Positions 13,287 to 25,090 of a DNA stretch of 64,000 nt are shown here, piece after piece (position 1 is the stretch's first letter; every line of letters starts with the position of its first letter). Source of the stretch: Diphasiastrum complanatum (taxonomy: Eukaryota > Streptophyta > Lycopodiopsida > Lycopodiales > Lycopodiaceae); the NCBI GenBank assembly GCA_029204225.1, contig CM055093.1, forward strand, positions 1,271,699-1,335,698. Direction: 5' to 3'. The position numbers were made by a program, and so were the translations under genes. The notes under the pieces were generated by a model, which was given only the letters and a program-made list of their open reading frames with translations, searched no databases and was not told where the DNA came from.

Positions 13287-13482
13287 GCGCCGGCTGGATT
13301 CTGGTCACAGTGGCACCGGGAGCGGCGCCGGCGCCATTGGCGCCGGGAGCAACAGGGGCGCTGCTGGCGCCGATGGCGCCGGAAGTAAAGCTTGTAAAGG
13401 TAGCTTTACAACATCCTGGCGCCGGGGACATAGCTGGCGCCGATGGCGCCGGAAGTAAAGCTTGTAAAGGTAGCATTACAAC
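13287..13482. repeat. GGCGCC-rich island with a 70-bp duplication
   Basis: Nine GGCGCC palindromes occur within about 170 bp in otherwise AT-rich DNA. A unit of CTGGCGCCGATGGCGCCGG followed by AAGTAAAGCTTGTAAAGG appears at 13364 and again at 13434 (period 70). All frames stay open here as Gly/Ala/Pro-rich low-complexity peptide, which explains the ORFs on both strands. Confidence 0.85.
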
Positions 13483-13584
13483 ACCAAGGAAAGGAAACTT
13501 GGATTTAGATAGTAAGGCATGAAGTAATAAATGATACATGAATGAGTGTTGTTTTTGGCAAAGGGATAGGAAAGAGTTGTACAT

Positions 13585-14617
13585 GGTAGATTAAATGCAT
13601 GTTCTTTAGGAATTTATTGGTTCCTACAATTGCTACTCTTTGCTACCTATGATCTACTGATATTTAAAAGTGTTTGCATTGCAAGAATGGGATCAAGAAA
13701 CTATTTTTTGATTGTTTGTATAAACTTTTGTCGAGCTTGGCCATGAGGCCTCTAGAGGAAGGCCATGCCTCACTCCGTCCTTCTTGTGGCAAATAGTCTA
13801 GTGAAAAATGATAAATGGGACCTACATAAGATAAGGGTGAGCTTTGTTTACGTGGTTGGCTTGCATGATTTGTTTTTTTACAATATCAATATGACCCATG
13901 ATGGCTCTGATGACAAGCTTTTTTTTAATTATGTGGGAATGCTTGTTCAACGATAGTGCATATGATGTGATTATTTTAAAAAAGTAAAGATGTGAATAAT
14001 ATAAGAAGGGGGAAGGCCATCTACGTAGTGCTTATTTAATTTCATATTTTTTGTTAACACAAGTTTTGTTATTACTGTATGAAACCATAGTTTGTAGATA
14101 TCATTTTCCTCCATTATTCTATGAAGACTATGAATATAAGCTACCATTCAACAAGTATACTCTAAAAAACAATTTTGAGAAGTAAGAATTGGACAAGTCT
14201 ACATCATCAAGAAATGACAGTGCTCTATATTTATATCTCAAATTATCTACCAACTGGTAAAATTTCCCTTTGTGGGTGGGGCCCAATTGCACCCACACCT
14301 TGTGTATTGCTTTAAATGTCTCATTTAATATGAATCATGTATAGTTGGTATTTCTTTTTCCTAGTTTTTGTCTTCTTGAATATATATTTTGGTATGAGAC
14401 CCAAAACTAGTAGACTTTATAGAAAGTTCATAGTTATTTACATATGGGGGTCAAAGCCAAGTACATTATCGTATATTTTGTTGTACTACTTACAAGTTTG
14501 GCAATAATTATTTCTACATATATCATCCTTATTACATGCTAAAGTATTTTCAAGCTCAAAGACATTAAATTGCCATCCATGAGAGCAAACTTCTCAATGA
14601 GAATACTAGCAATGATT
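13585..14617. other. no gene seen
   Basis: AT-rich intergenic sequence up to the left target-site duplication of element B1. Short ORFs only and no motif. Confidence 0.6.
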
Positions 14618-14622
14618 TTCAA

Positions 14623-15346
14623 TGTTGATTTCACACGTGTGGACTGTCCACAACATGTACTTGTGATCTCCTAAGGTGTGTAGATGCACCAAGATCAAGA
14701 CTAGATTGAGATTCAAGATCTATGGCAAAAACACACTACTACATGCATTCAATCACTTCCAACTCTCACTCACACGTGTGGGAGGTATTAAAAAATTATT
14801 CTAAGTAAAAACAAGTTGCTCTCCTCAAGTAGAGAGAGAAAAACCATCATGAGCTCTCGGGTAGAGAGAGAAAGCTAGAATTCCAATGACACTCAAAATC
14901 CACACAATCACCAAATCAATTAGATCCAAAATGAGGAGTACAATGATACTAGTAGATCCACGAGCTACCACTATGCTTAACTATGATTGGACCACACTTT
15001 GTCACCTCTTAATCCTATTGGACCATTGATCCATGCACCTCTCAATTCTATTGGACTATATTCAAGCACACCTCAAATTCCTATTGGACCTCACATGGTT
15101 CCACCTCTAAATCCTATTGGACCTCTTAGAATTCATCAAACAAAAGCATTACACTTGTCTACACTCTAATTGGCACGAGTTTAGCCTCTTACTCTATTTT
15201 GGCTCAATAGTGGCATTACAAGTGGAAATGCATAATTTGCCATCGATGCCAAATTTGTTCCTATCAACATCCTACACCTAGATGCTTGATATAAAAAACA
15301 TAAGACCCCTATATCTAACATAGATAATCTTTTTCAATTCTTCACA
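14623..15346 (-). repeat. B1 3' LTR
   Basis: 724 bp, the 3' LTR in element orientation. It contains CACACGTGTGG and CACACGTGTGGG blocks with CACGTG palindromes (E/G-box cores) that could bind bHLH/bZIP factors. Relative to its partner it has a 12-bp deletion near 14720. The 60-codon ORF inside is a repeated TATTGGACC motif, not a gene. Confidence 0.92.
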
Positions 15347-15540
15347 CTCCTCCTAAAAAATTATCTATGAAGATTTAAGCATTGATCTTGATATAACTCC
15401 AAGATTAGATTTATGCTTGATGAAAGTACTTTTGCTCAAAGGCTTGGTGAGTAGATCGGCAATACAAGAGGACGAGTTGACATCCTCCAAATAGATTTCT
15501 CCTCAAATAAGCTTTTCTCTCACAAAATGGTGAGCCACTT

Positions 15541-15893
15541 CTATGTGCTTGCTTCTTGCATGAAATATGGGATGATTGGCAAGAGCTTGGGCCGAGATGT
15601 TACCTTGATGCACTTTAGCTCCATTAATAACCTCTTGATCCAAAGCACCTCTTTGGTAGTTGTAGTGAGTGCTTTGTACTCGGCCTCACATGAAGAGAGA
15701 TATATAGTATCTTCCTTTTTGGAATGCCAAGATATTAGATTGCCTCCAAGAAAGATAGTGTATGCACTTATAGACTTTCGATCCATCTTGTCACTTGCAA
15801 AGTCCGAATCCGAGTAGCCAACAATGGATAGATCTTCACTTTTATAAAGTAGACCATAATCACAAGATGAAGATACATATCTTAGAATGCCAT
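15541..15893 (-). pseudogene. B1 RNase H domain, fused to the protease/GAG-pre-integrase region
   Basis: The minus-strand frame reads LRYVSS...DYGLLYKSEDL, GYSDSDFASDKMDRKS, ISWHSKKE and LSSCEAEYKAL, the copia RNase H that degrades the RNA strand during reverse transcription. The active-site Asp/Glu pattern (SD, SCEAEY) is kept. Just upstream, at about 15889, the reading switches from MEELWHSK, the start of the GAG-pre-integrase LWH motif, into LRYVSS, the start of the RNase H block. One deletion has therefore removed all of integrase and RT. It ends at 15541 without the usual HIDVHYHFVR tail in good form. Confidence 0.8.
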
Positions 15894-16078
15894 AATTCCT
15901 CCATAGAGAGCTTGTTCACAAGAGCAACATTACAAGCATTCACATACTCATCTGGATCTAGTTTATAGATGCCTCCAAATCTAGATCCTAATGCAAGTAT
16001 CTCATCATTCTTCTTGGTAAGCTTAGGTACATACAGAACTTTAGAGAGAGAAAGAACTTTAGAGGAGGCAAGCTTCAA
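15860..16078 (-). pseudogene. B1 protease to GAG-pre-integrase remnant
   Basis: An open frame of 72 codons with KVLYVPKLTKKNDEILALGS and GIYKLDPDEYVNA matches the stretch between protease and integrase in the related element B2 (LFVPKLTKN...GEILAYGSRFEGIYKLDP). A block present in B2 (ILSVGQLLDSGFDVNFN and onward) is missing, so there is a further internal deletion. The frame overlaps the RNase H remnant at the deletion junction. Confidence 0.75.
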
Positions 16079-17148
16079 GGGAATGCTCCCTATGCTTCAA
16101 TAGGACATTCAAAATCATTTGTAGTGTATATTGATTTCTTGACTCCATCATAAGGTGCAATAGAAGAGAAAGAGTCCTTGGAGCTACACATATGTGAAGA
16201 GGCTCCACTATCAATATACCATAGGCCGTCCTCCTTGAAAGGAGTAGATGAGAAACTAGATACCATAAGAGATCCCTCTCATCACTTGCAATAGTGTCTT
16301 CATTCTCATTGGTAATGTTGGCTTGCTTGAGTTGATTCTTCTTCTTGAAGCAATTGGTGGCATAATGGTCTTTCTTGCCACAATAAAAGCACTTGATCTT
16401 CTTCTTTTTGTGCTTGGATGATGAAGCATTAGATGAATCATCTTCCTCCTCATCTTTGTCTTTGGATATGACTTTGTCCTTGCTTGAGGATGGTTGATGT
16501 TGGTTCTTGCTCCTCCCTTTGTGCTTATCCTTGGCAAAGAGAGCTTTGCCATCATTATGAGTGAGAGAGAGCTTGTACTCTTGTCTTGATTCTTCTGAGA
16601 TTAGCACACTTTGGAGAGCCTCCAAACTTGGTAGCTCCTCGTTAATGGCATAGGATTGGACAAGGTTATCAAATTCACTTCTCAAGCCATTGAGAATGAC
16701 TGGAACTAGCTCATTTTGATTGATGGAATTACCAATACAAGCAGGTTATCTATGAATATCTTTTACTCTCAAAACATAACTAGATGCACTCTCATCACTC
16801 TTTTGGCTACTTTGAAGATTTGATTCCTAAGAGTGAGAAGCCTAGAGGTATTCTTAGCCTCATAGATAGTCTTGAGACAATCCCAAGCTTCTTTGGTTGT
16901 TGTACAAGTACCTATCTCCCTCAATATCTCATTAGAGACATTCATCTTAATGTAGTGGAGAGCCATCCTAGCTCTCTTTTTGTATTTTTGAACTGCTTGA
17001 AGAACTTGTGGTTCTTCTTCAAGGCCAAGAACTATGTCCATCACATCTTGAAGGATCAAGATGGACTCCATCCTCATTTTCCAAATTGAATAGTTTGAGT
17101 GGACAATCTTTCACTTGGTTCCAACAAGGATGAACCCATTGAAGACAT
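16059..17148 (-). pseudogene. B1 gag with zinc knuckle, frameshifted
   Basis: Copia gag, the structural protein of the retrotransposon particle. An ATG at 17148 starts MSSMGSSLLEPSERLST, but the frame then leaves the gag frame at about 17100 (the SNYSIWK motif is disrupted by a small indel). The main frame resumes as MRMESILILQDVMDIVLGLE and shifts again near 16780 after RNQIFKVAK. It continues from 16685 with FDNLVQSYAI and the CCHC knuckle CFYCGKKDHYATNC, then a short stretch of the protease region in a shifted frame. At least three lesions make it non-coding for a full gag. Its close relative in B2 is open throughout. Confidence 0.85.
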
Positions 17149-17885
17149 TTGAAGTGAAGAAAACTCAAATGATGAACAATAAATGTTGCTACACACTCTC
17201 AATAGGATCCAATAATAGAGTACTATCTCCTCCTATGAAATATCTTGCAACTATTTGTGAATTGATTCTCACTAGCTACACAAATCTCTCTAAAACAAGA
17301 TCTATTTCACATCAAATGATGGAGTATGGGCAAAGTTAGGATAAAACACTCTTAGCACGTGTGAAGTACACTAAGAAACCAAATTTGACTCAAATACAAT
17401 GATATTGCATGAAACAAAATGGCTAGGATCTCAAAACAGTGCCTAGATCACATATAGATGAGATTGGTAAGCATACAACTATGATTTTGGATCAACCAAG
17501 CAATCTCTTGACCAAAACAAATGTGTCCACCCAGGTCTAGGTGCCCTACCTAACCCTCTTCAAAAGTTTATAACTTCTGATACTCTCAACCAAATGGAAT
17601 GAAACTGAATACATCAAAAACTAGACAAAAATAGCTTCAAAACACGCTATCAAGCAAGATAAATGGATCAAGAATGAGAGAGAACTTCCAAACTGAATTT
17701 GGATGTTCATGTCTGAGCACCTGATTCCGTACAGTACCAGGTCAAACCCAATCAATGTCCTTTTGATCTCTTTTGATCCAAAATTGAACAAGATAGCTAG
17801 GAAAATGGACCTTGACAATTTCTAGCTCAAGATTGATGAATAGTTTTCACTTAAATGGATCAAAATGCATGGTAACCTTAGGTAG

Positions 17886-17897
17886 GCTCTGATACCA
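17886..17897 (-). other. B1 primer-binding site
   Basis: TGGTATCAGAGC on the minus strand, directly abutting the 5' LTR (no spacer), complementary to initiator tRNA-Met. Confidence 0.9.
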
Positions 17898-18633
17898 TGT
17901 TGATTTCACACATGTGGACTGTCCACAACATGTACTTGTGATCTCCTAAGGTGTGTAGATGCACCAAGATCAAGATTAGATTGAGATTCAAGATCTATCT
18001 TTGAATCTATGGCAAAAAGACACTACTACATGCATTCAATCACTTCCAACTCTCACTCACACATGTGGGAAGTATTAAAAAATTATTCTAAGTAAAAATA
18101 AGCTGCTCTCCTCGAGTAGAGAGAGAAAAACCATCATGAGCTCTCGGGTAGAGAGAGAAAGCTAGAAATCCAATGACACTCAAAATCCACACAATCACCA
18201 AACCAATTAGATCCAAAATGAGGAGTACAATGATACTAGTAGATCCACGAGCTACCACTATGCTTAACTATGATTGGACCACACTTTGTCACCTCTTAAT
18301 CCTATTGGACCATTGATCCATGCACCTCTTAATTCTATTGGACTATATTCAAGCATACCTCAAATTCCTATTGGACCTCACATGGTTCCACCTCTAAATC
18401 CTTTTGGACCTCTTAGAATTCATCAAACAAAAGCATTACACTTGTCTACACTCTAATTGGCATGAGTTTAGCCTCTTACTCTATTTTGGCTCAATAGTGG
18501 CATTACAAGTGGAAATGCATAATTTGCCATCTATGCCAAATTTGTTCCTATCAACATCCTACACCTAGATGCTTGATATAAAAAACATAAGACCCCTATA
18601 TCTAACATAGATAATCTTTTTCAATTCCTCACA
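17898..18633 (-). repeat. B1 5' LTR
   Basis: 736 bp, the 5' LTR in element orientation. Its end next to the primer-binding site is TG...CA, and the outer end ACA is followed by the TTCAA duplication. One of the CACGTG cores of the partner LTR is CACATG here. Confidence 0.92.
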
Positions 18634-18638
18634 TTCAA

Positions 18639-20633
18639 GAAAAGAAAGACCACTTATATGAGGAGGCAAATAAGGTTCCAAAGATCGTAGATCTAATGCT
18701 AGAATCATTCAAACCATCCCTCAATACTATCTAATTATTTCTAGAATTGATAAGATTTCCTACATAGCAAATGTGGAGCATGAAGGAAGTAGACAAGTTT
18801 ACCACTACAATTAGTGCCTCTATGACTTGCATATATCATGCATTCCAACACAACAACTTCAGTAGGAGTTAAAAAATGTCAAACAATTTGAACACAAATT
18901 TTGTAGCTTTGAGAGATTGATCAAGCTCTCTTGCTTATGTTACTAATTTCTTATAGCCTATTCAACCTTTTTTATAGCTTTGTATAGCCAAGAGATTATT
19001 TGTATGGAATCCATCAAGGAGACACTAGCCTCATGTTGCCAATATTTATGAAAACCTTGACCTCTCGTCTCAAATTTTTAGCATGATTCCTCCACATTTG
19101 TTCATGATTCAAATTAGCCACATTTTGAAGAGCGACCTACTTGTGCATAAAACACTTCTAGAGTTTATTATCACTCAAATCCTACTGGTACATCAAGCCA
19201 CATTTGACAAGGGCCTCTCAAAGGATTGAGCATGCTACATTCACCTATATTCTCATCCATTTCTTGGGAGGGGCTAAAATCGATTGTCCAGCTATATTAT
19301 CCATGTGCTACACATCAAAACTTTGCAATCAATAGCACTTCATGAGCTACCAAACTTTAAATGACCAAATTTGATTCTCAACAAACCTTGTCAGCATAGA
19401 ATTAAGATAAGTCAACCTCAATCAAATCGCTATGGTTGCCCAAAGAAGTTCATCCAACAATCGTGCCATATATTTTTCAGGGCAAAAACTATGTTTGCAA
19501 CTACACCAAATAATGAAAATGCATCCCAAATTTACAAATGTTTGTGGCCTTGTTAACAAGAAAATGCTCATCAAGTGACTCTCTAATAACCCAACCACAC
19601 TATATTACTAATGACTAGTGCTATTATTATTGTATCTTGTCACTAACTATTGATGAAGTCTAAATTTTTTACATTTATTGGTTCATGCCACAAAAGCATA
19701 GGCACAACATCAAACAATTATCTGTATTTTTATCTATTCCTTGTATTCTATTGTTTTTCCATTACATTAGCTTGATTCCAAAGCACATATATTCATCTCA
19801 CCTTTTTATATGTTTGGCTAATAATTGAAGCACTTTTTGAGCAACTAATTGCTGGTTTAAATTTTGATATCAAGTTTATCTCCAAAGTGCATTCCACTTT
19901 GAATCTATTTTCATGAATTTAATGCTACATTTATTATGCCAGTTGCATTTGAATTTGTGATACTAATTTTCAATTTTCTTACATGTATCAGAATCCAGGT
20001 GAAAATGCGAGGTCCTCTCCAAAATGCGACCTTCAGTTGTTGCAATGTGAATCCCCAGTGAAATTTGCCCACATGCAACTAATGCGACTAGTGCAACTTT
20101 TGTGACTCCCTTTCGAAGTTAGCTATGTTCAAAATGTGAATTTTGCAATTCTTGAAAGAAAACTTGACTTTGGGGGTTATTTGTTGAGATGTTCAAAATG
20201 TGACTTTTGTGATGTTTTGAAATAAACCTAAATATCATAAATCCAAATTGAAGTGCATGTAAATTTCATAAATCGATGTTTCTGAAAGTTGATGGTCTAT
20301 TGCATATTCAGCTCCTATTAAAAAAATCCAACTTTGCTTGTTCGAAATGTGACTATTGTGACTTAGAAATGTGACTCTCTACTAGTGATACAACTTTTCT
20401 CTATCCAAAGGTGCAAATGTGAATAATTTCCACCTTTCAATAATAAGATACTTTCTACTTGTGTGATGTCATTGGGATTTGAGCTATTTAAGAAAAGTGA
20501 TGGTGAAAACCAAGAGAGTGGGGTTCCATCTAAGTTAAAGGACTCATGATTCAATGGGATTGACAGTGGATCTGTTTATTCCTTTTGAGGCATGTGAGCA
20601 GATGGTCCTTGGCATCTTTCAAATAAAATATAT
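18639..20633. other. intergenic, no gene
   Basis: AT-rich sequence with stops in every frame. Around 19990-20400 short strings such as AATGTGAcTTTTGTGA recur irregularly; I could not define a period. No domain was recognised. Confidence 0.55.
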
Positions 20634-20699
20634 GGTATGGTCCTTGACAGACTAATGTCCTAGCCATTAGGGGAAATATGGGTTCAAAATGGGCCCTTT
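20634..20699 (+). repeat. left terminal inverted repeat
   Basis: Outer block GGTATGGTCCTTGACA, then CATTAGGGGAAATATGGG and CAAAATGGGCCCTTT. Its inverse is at 27338-27421. A similar ATGGTCCTTGGCA string at 20602 may be a subterminal copy. Confidence 0.75.
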
Positions 20700-21086
20700 A
20701 AGAAATTTCACTTTAGAGAGAGGTTACGTAGAGAGAGAATGCCAACCGGTAACTTCTTGTCGCCATTTTTCGAGTTTTCGGCCTTGCCCAATGTTTAACT
20801 GGTATGGTTAACTTCAGACAATAGTTAGTTAAGCATGCGATGTAATAACTTCTCTTCATGCTCGTTTCAAAAATCGGGACTAGAGTTTTAAGACTGAAAA
20901 TCTTGGTGTGCTCAATGCAAAAACTGAAGCGGGAGTAGCAGAACTTTTGAAATCACTGTATGCTTATAGTGAAATATGAGGCAGGATGATTTTTCAATGT
21001 GACATAAACATTACAAAAGTAAGGTATGCTAGATCTATTCATATTGATTTACTGTAGTTTGAAGTACATGATTGTAGCTTTTAACA

Positions 21087-21578
21087 ATGGCAATGTTCCA
21101 TTTGCATGTTGCTCTTCCGATGGAATGCACTCCAATTATTAAGAAAAATGTAGAGAATGCTACTGCAATAGTTAGAGAATTGAGAATGAGTAATCATATA
21201 AATATAGATTTGTGGGTGGATGGATCAATTTATCCTAATGATCCAACTACCAATCTGTGTCCAGATTTTAAGTCCGTAACTCATCTTCTCAGATTTGTAT
21301 GTGAAAGAAATAGCGGATTACTTGGATATTGTCAAAGGTTGTGTGACATTGGAATGCATAGCATATCTTGTCTTAATCAACAATTGCAACGTGCAAATCA
21401 GCAATTGCTTCATTATGTGCAACACACTAGTGTTGAAAACAATGCACTCAAGAATGCTTTGTCAGAGTTGAATGCTACACTCACTACTCTTCGGGGATCA
21501 AACCAAGAAATGTTAGAATCCATGGAAAAGTTGCGATGCAAGAGTCTAAAATCTGCTGTTGATATAAAAGTTATTTAG
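21087..21578 (+). CDS. unrecognised 163-aa protein with C-terminal coiled coil, element-borne
   Basis: A single open frame from the ATG at 21087 to the stop at 21578. The middle has DPTTNLCPDFKSVTHLLRFV, which resembles DSTNNLFVDLNHLLRFV in the decayed ORF at 1837. From about residue 90 the sequence is rich in Leu/Asn/Gln with heptad spacing (NQQLQRANQQLLHYVQ, then NALSELNATLTTLRG and MLESMEKL), suggesting a coiled coil and an oligomerising protein. It lies just inside the left inverted repeat and upstream of the transposase-like block on the same strand, so it may be its first exon or a separate protein. No catalytic motif is seen; the function is unknown. Confidence 0.5.
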   Translation: MAMFHLHVALPMECTPIIKKNVENATAIVRELRMSNHINIDLWVDGSIYPNDPTTNLCPDFKSVTHLLRFVCERNSGLLGYCQRLCDIGMHSISCLNQQLQRANQQLLHYVQHTSVENNALKNALSELNATLTTLRGSNQEMLESMEKLRCKSLKSAVDIKVI

Positions 21579-21584
21579 TAGAGA

Positions 21585-23562
21585 ATGATGAAGAGGAAAA
21601 GAAAGAGAGTACCGATGAAGAATATTGATGACTTATCTACACATAGCAACATTAGAAAAAAAGAATTTGAACATTCAAGTATGTTGTCATGTAAAGTGTT
21701 TATTTGATTTGTATATGTCATTTAAGTTTGATTTGCACTTGATAACATGGATTATTTATTTATTATACATAATTTGAGTTTGTTGCAGATCATGTTTGGT
21801 GGCAAAGAACTATTTAACAGATCGTTCATGCATTGGATCATCTTTAAGTCATGTTTTACCAAAAAAGTCAACAAAGGAAATGATGAAAAATGCTCAGTTT
21901 GACAAAATTGACTGTTTTAATTAAGGTTCAATCATACTTGGATGCAAATGTGATACAAGGTGCATGTGATGTATCTGGAATTAGCAAAAATGCTTATTCT
22001 ACTTTTTCTAGAATAGGTAAAGAAGCTTTTTCCCAAGTGATGGTGAAGAAAATTTATCTTCCACGTCGATATCGGGTAATATTAGCAAGAAATTATTATA
22101 ATGACAGAATGTTCAAAGTAGTTGGCCAACCACTTCATATAATTGAATTATACAAATCAGAATATGGTGAGCTCAATTACAACAATTGCAATAATATTTT
22201 CCTTGATATTGAAAATGTTCTAAAATAAATTATTCAATTCTATAAACTAGACGAACATCAAGTAAATGGAAAGATCATTATTGTAATAAAATTAGATGAA
22301 TATGAAATCATCAAGGGTCAAAAGTTGGAACGAGTGAGTGTCACTTTGATAAACAGAATTTCAGATACAGATGATCGAACGTTTAGTGTCCAATTGGAAA
22401 ATCACATATGGTGGTTGGCGGCATTCCAGGTATACATTTCAATTTTCATTCAGAATATCGTTATTAACATTTCATACCTTGTCAGTTTTTATTGACATGT
22501 CATGCATTACTTGCTTCTCTACAGGTCTTGAAAGAGGACCATAAAATACTTTCATGGATATTTTCAAGAACAAATTATGGCAAGATTATATAGAGACATT
22601 TGGAGGGTGAGAACTTTACAGTCGAAAACCATGGAAGTTTTCAAATTCAATGGCACCTTGCAGGGGATTTGAAAACATTAAAATGTATGTATAATGTCTC
22701 TCATGGGAAGCATCCATGTCTTTATTGCATGAAGGATTGCTACAATAAGAATTTGGGATGATCAACAAACATTGGCCCAACACGAGAAGCTGAAGATCCA
22801 AATATGAAAAGTGGTCTTCCAATTCCATTAAAATAAACCGGAGTCTGTGGCTAAAACAACAATTAGAAAGTTGGAAATAGTTCTGTCAAATGCAGGACTG
22901 CATAAAGGGAATGTCACGATTGAAAAAAGTGAGAGACTCTCTGGGAAAAAAGGAAACATTCCTAATAAGCCATCAATTGGAGGTGCTAAAGCAAGAAGAT
23001 TCTTATCCAATCACACATGCAAAGAATGGAGAGAAATTGTTCAAGCCACACTAACATTGGAAGGAAGTAATCGAGTGGAAAAGAGACAAGTGTGGACCAA
23101 CTTAGACAAACTCATAGGTGTTATCAGGATAGAAAACCTATCATCAGAAGATATGAGGACTTTGCAAAATCATTGCAGCACATTTTTAAAATTTGTACAT
23201 GACTGTTGGGGAAAAGACAACATTACTCATTGCATGGTGCTAACTTATATCATTATCTGGTACTTTTCTCATTCAGACTTATATATTTTTCTACTGATGT
23301 AACTAATCAAAACTATTGTTTGCAACACATCCTTCTTTACCATGCAACTTATTTTGCAAAGAAATATGGGAGCTTAAGTATATGGTCATCACAAGGCATC
23401 AAAAAATCTCATTGGCAAGCAAGGGGAGCATTTCATAGAGCAACAAATCATGGAAGACACAATTCAAGAAATAAATATTTAGTTCAACTTTTTCAGTGGT
23501 TTTATAGAAGAGCACAATTTAGATATCAAGCTAAAAACTCGCCAAGTGTTACGATTTTTTGA
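21585..23562 (+). pseudogene. transposase-like gene of the 20.6-27.4 kb element, broken
   Basis: Coding-like blocks are joined by plausible introns: GTAAAG at about 21692 to TTGTTGCAG near 21789, and GTATAC near 22432 to CTCTACAG near 22525. Blocks in order: SYLDANVIQGACDVSGISKN and RRYRVILARNYYN (21.9-22.1 kb); LYKSEYGELNYNN; then WHLAGDLKTLKCMYNVSHGK followed by HPCLYC (about 22.66-22.74 kb); KARRFLSNHTC (23.0 kb); and finally a KYGSLSIWSSQGIKKSHWQA block with FHRATNHG (23.37-23.46 kb). The GDLK...HGKHPCxYC and YGSLSxWSxQGxExxH patterns resemble uncharacterised transposase-type proteins that I know only as a loose group. At least three in-frame stops (for example at 22228 and near 22590) and a frame change near 23210 break it. 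The catalytic residues could not be identified. Confidence 0.5.
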
Positions 23563-24867
23563 AAGGCATTCAAATTCATAACAAAAGAGAGATCCTTGTA
23601 ATATATCAAAAATCTATTACAGAAATTTTTTTAATTATCATCATCAGGCTTTTCAAGATTCAGACGGATGGTATTGGCATGAAGGAATAATCTCCTTTCA
23701 TATGGATCCAAAAATTCTACATTTTTTCTTTTGCTCATATCAATGTAACCCGAATAAAGGGCCATTGCAGATGATCTTTTTGTAGTCTCATTGGGAGTAT
23801 AAACCAATATTTAATAGCCAAATCCCTTTTCACAAAAATTATTTTATATGTTCCTCTTGCGTACTTATAGCCTCCTAAACAAACTGATAATAATTTGATG
23901 GCCATAATGACAGTGGTTGCATATGGATTAAAAGATGAATGATATATACAAATCTCATTATTATAAAAGTTTTTCAAATAATGAGATAGAGACACATCCT
24001 TTCTCCCGGCTGATACACCTCCATGTATGATACCAAAGGCATCTATTTCAATAGCATCTTGTAAACGAGTAAAGAAAATAAATTTAGAATACATAACACT
24101 GCAAACTCATACTTTAACACAATGTTTGAAATAAGAAAACTGAACAATATAAATACCAATATAATATCTACGTACCAAATCATAATCATCATATTCAACG
24201 ACGTTTGCTATGCTAATGTCATGTCCTCCAATGGCCTTTACATTTTCGGAGGGGATATATCTAGGCCTTGGGGGAATTTTTTTTTGGAATTCCAAAAATT
24301 CCTCCTCTGTAGGCAAAGTTTTTTCATAGGCTTTAGATTTTTCAATCATGGCCTCCAAGGCCTCATTGCCAGATTTCCAATTGCCATCTTTATCATAATC
24401 TATCTCACTTTCAAGGTCATCATATTTCTGATAAATTTTGAGCGAAAATCGAGAGGATTTCATCCTCTCTCAAATTAAAAACATCTTCTATATTATTAAA
24501 TGAAATATAACTTTTATTATTTATAAAATATAAAGAAACATCGAGTAGAGTTAATTGATTAACAGGAGATGCAGATGGAAGAGAATCAGAGAGGATTATA
24601 GAACAAGAGCGAGTTTTTTGATAATCTGAAGCCATAGATGCTTTAGCTTCAACCCCTATATCAGTATCTACATCATCTACATCAATTGGAGCAAGTGCAG
24701 ATGCTTCAATCAATGGAACAATTGAAGACTCAACAGACTCATCATCTGGAATTTCAACAGATATGTAAAAGACAAAGGCCATTCCTTTGACATCATTGTA
24801 GATTTTATTATAACATCCTGCGCATTGATCTGATATTTCATAATGTTAAAATTTTGTTACTAACTTT

Positions 24868-25000
24868 CGTTTATATTGGATACTGCAGTCCTCCCAACAA
24901 GTTGATTCTGTCAGTTGTGGTTGGTATACGGTGTGCAATGCCAAACACTTTTTCACTTGGCTTGCACTACAAGATGAACTTCCTAATAACATTTAATTGT
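24868..25000 (+). pseudogene. Ulp1/SENP-like cysteine protease exon
   Basis: After a plausible acceptor (GGATACTGCAG, ending near 24888) the plus strand reads QQVDSVSCGWYTVCNAKHFF then TWLALQDELP. Q-x(2)-D-S-x(2)-C-G followed by NAKxFxxWL is the C-terminal catalytic Gln/Cys block of C48 (Ulp1-type) peptidases, which some plant transposons carry. The upstream His-Asp half is not visible next to it. It lies in an apparent intron of the minus-strand gene. It may belong to a second plus-strand gene whose other exons are decayed, such as the PNGDNA blocks at 25.1 and 25.47 kb. Confidence 0.45.
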
Positions 25001-25090
25001 GTTTTTTTTTTTTCAAAATCAAATTCCTAATAACTAGTCTTTGATTAATAACATTTAGCTATATTTTTGTTTTTTTTTCAGTTTAAATGC

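Larger units (their letters stand above)
14623..18633 (-). mobile_element. copia element B1, deleted, with TTCAA target-site duplication
   Basis: LTRs at 14623-15346 and 17898-18633 are direct repeats beginning TGTTGATTTC and ending TTCAATTCxTCACA. The flanks 14618-14622 and 18634-18638 are both TTCAA, a 5-bp target-site duplication. The minus-strand primer-binding site TGGTATCAGAGC lies at 17886-17897 and a purine-rich tract (TTTTTTAGGAGGAGTG on the minus strand) abuts the left LTR. The internal region is only about 2.55 kb: gag, protease-region remnants and RNase H remain, while integrase and RT are gone. The LTRs differ by a 12-bp indel and a few substitutions, so insertion is fairly recent. 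It is non-autonomous. Confidence 0.93.

Noticed and set aside
13270-13584. 104-codon minus ORF rich in Ala/Pro/Gly
   Set aside because: Open in all frames because of GGCGCC repeats; no domain and no conserved start.
18274-18456. 60-codon ORFs with repeated PxxPIGPL motifs at 14987, 18274 and 60529
   Set aside because: They lie inside LTRs and reflect a repeated CCTATTGGACC string; no sign of a protein.
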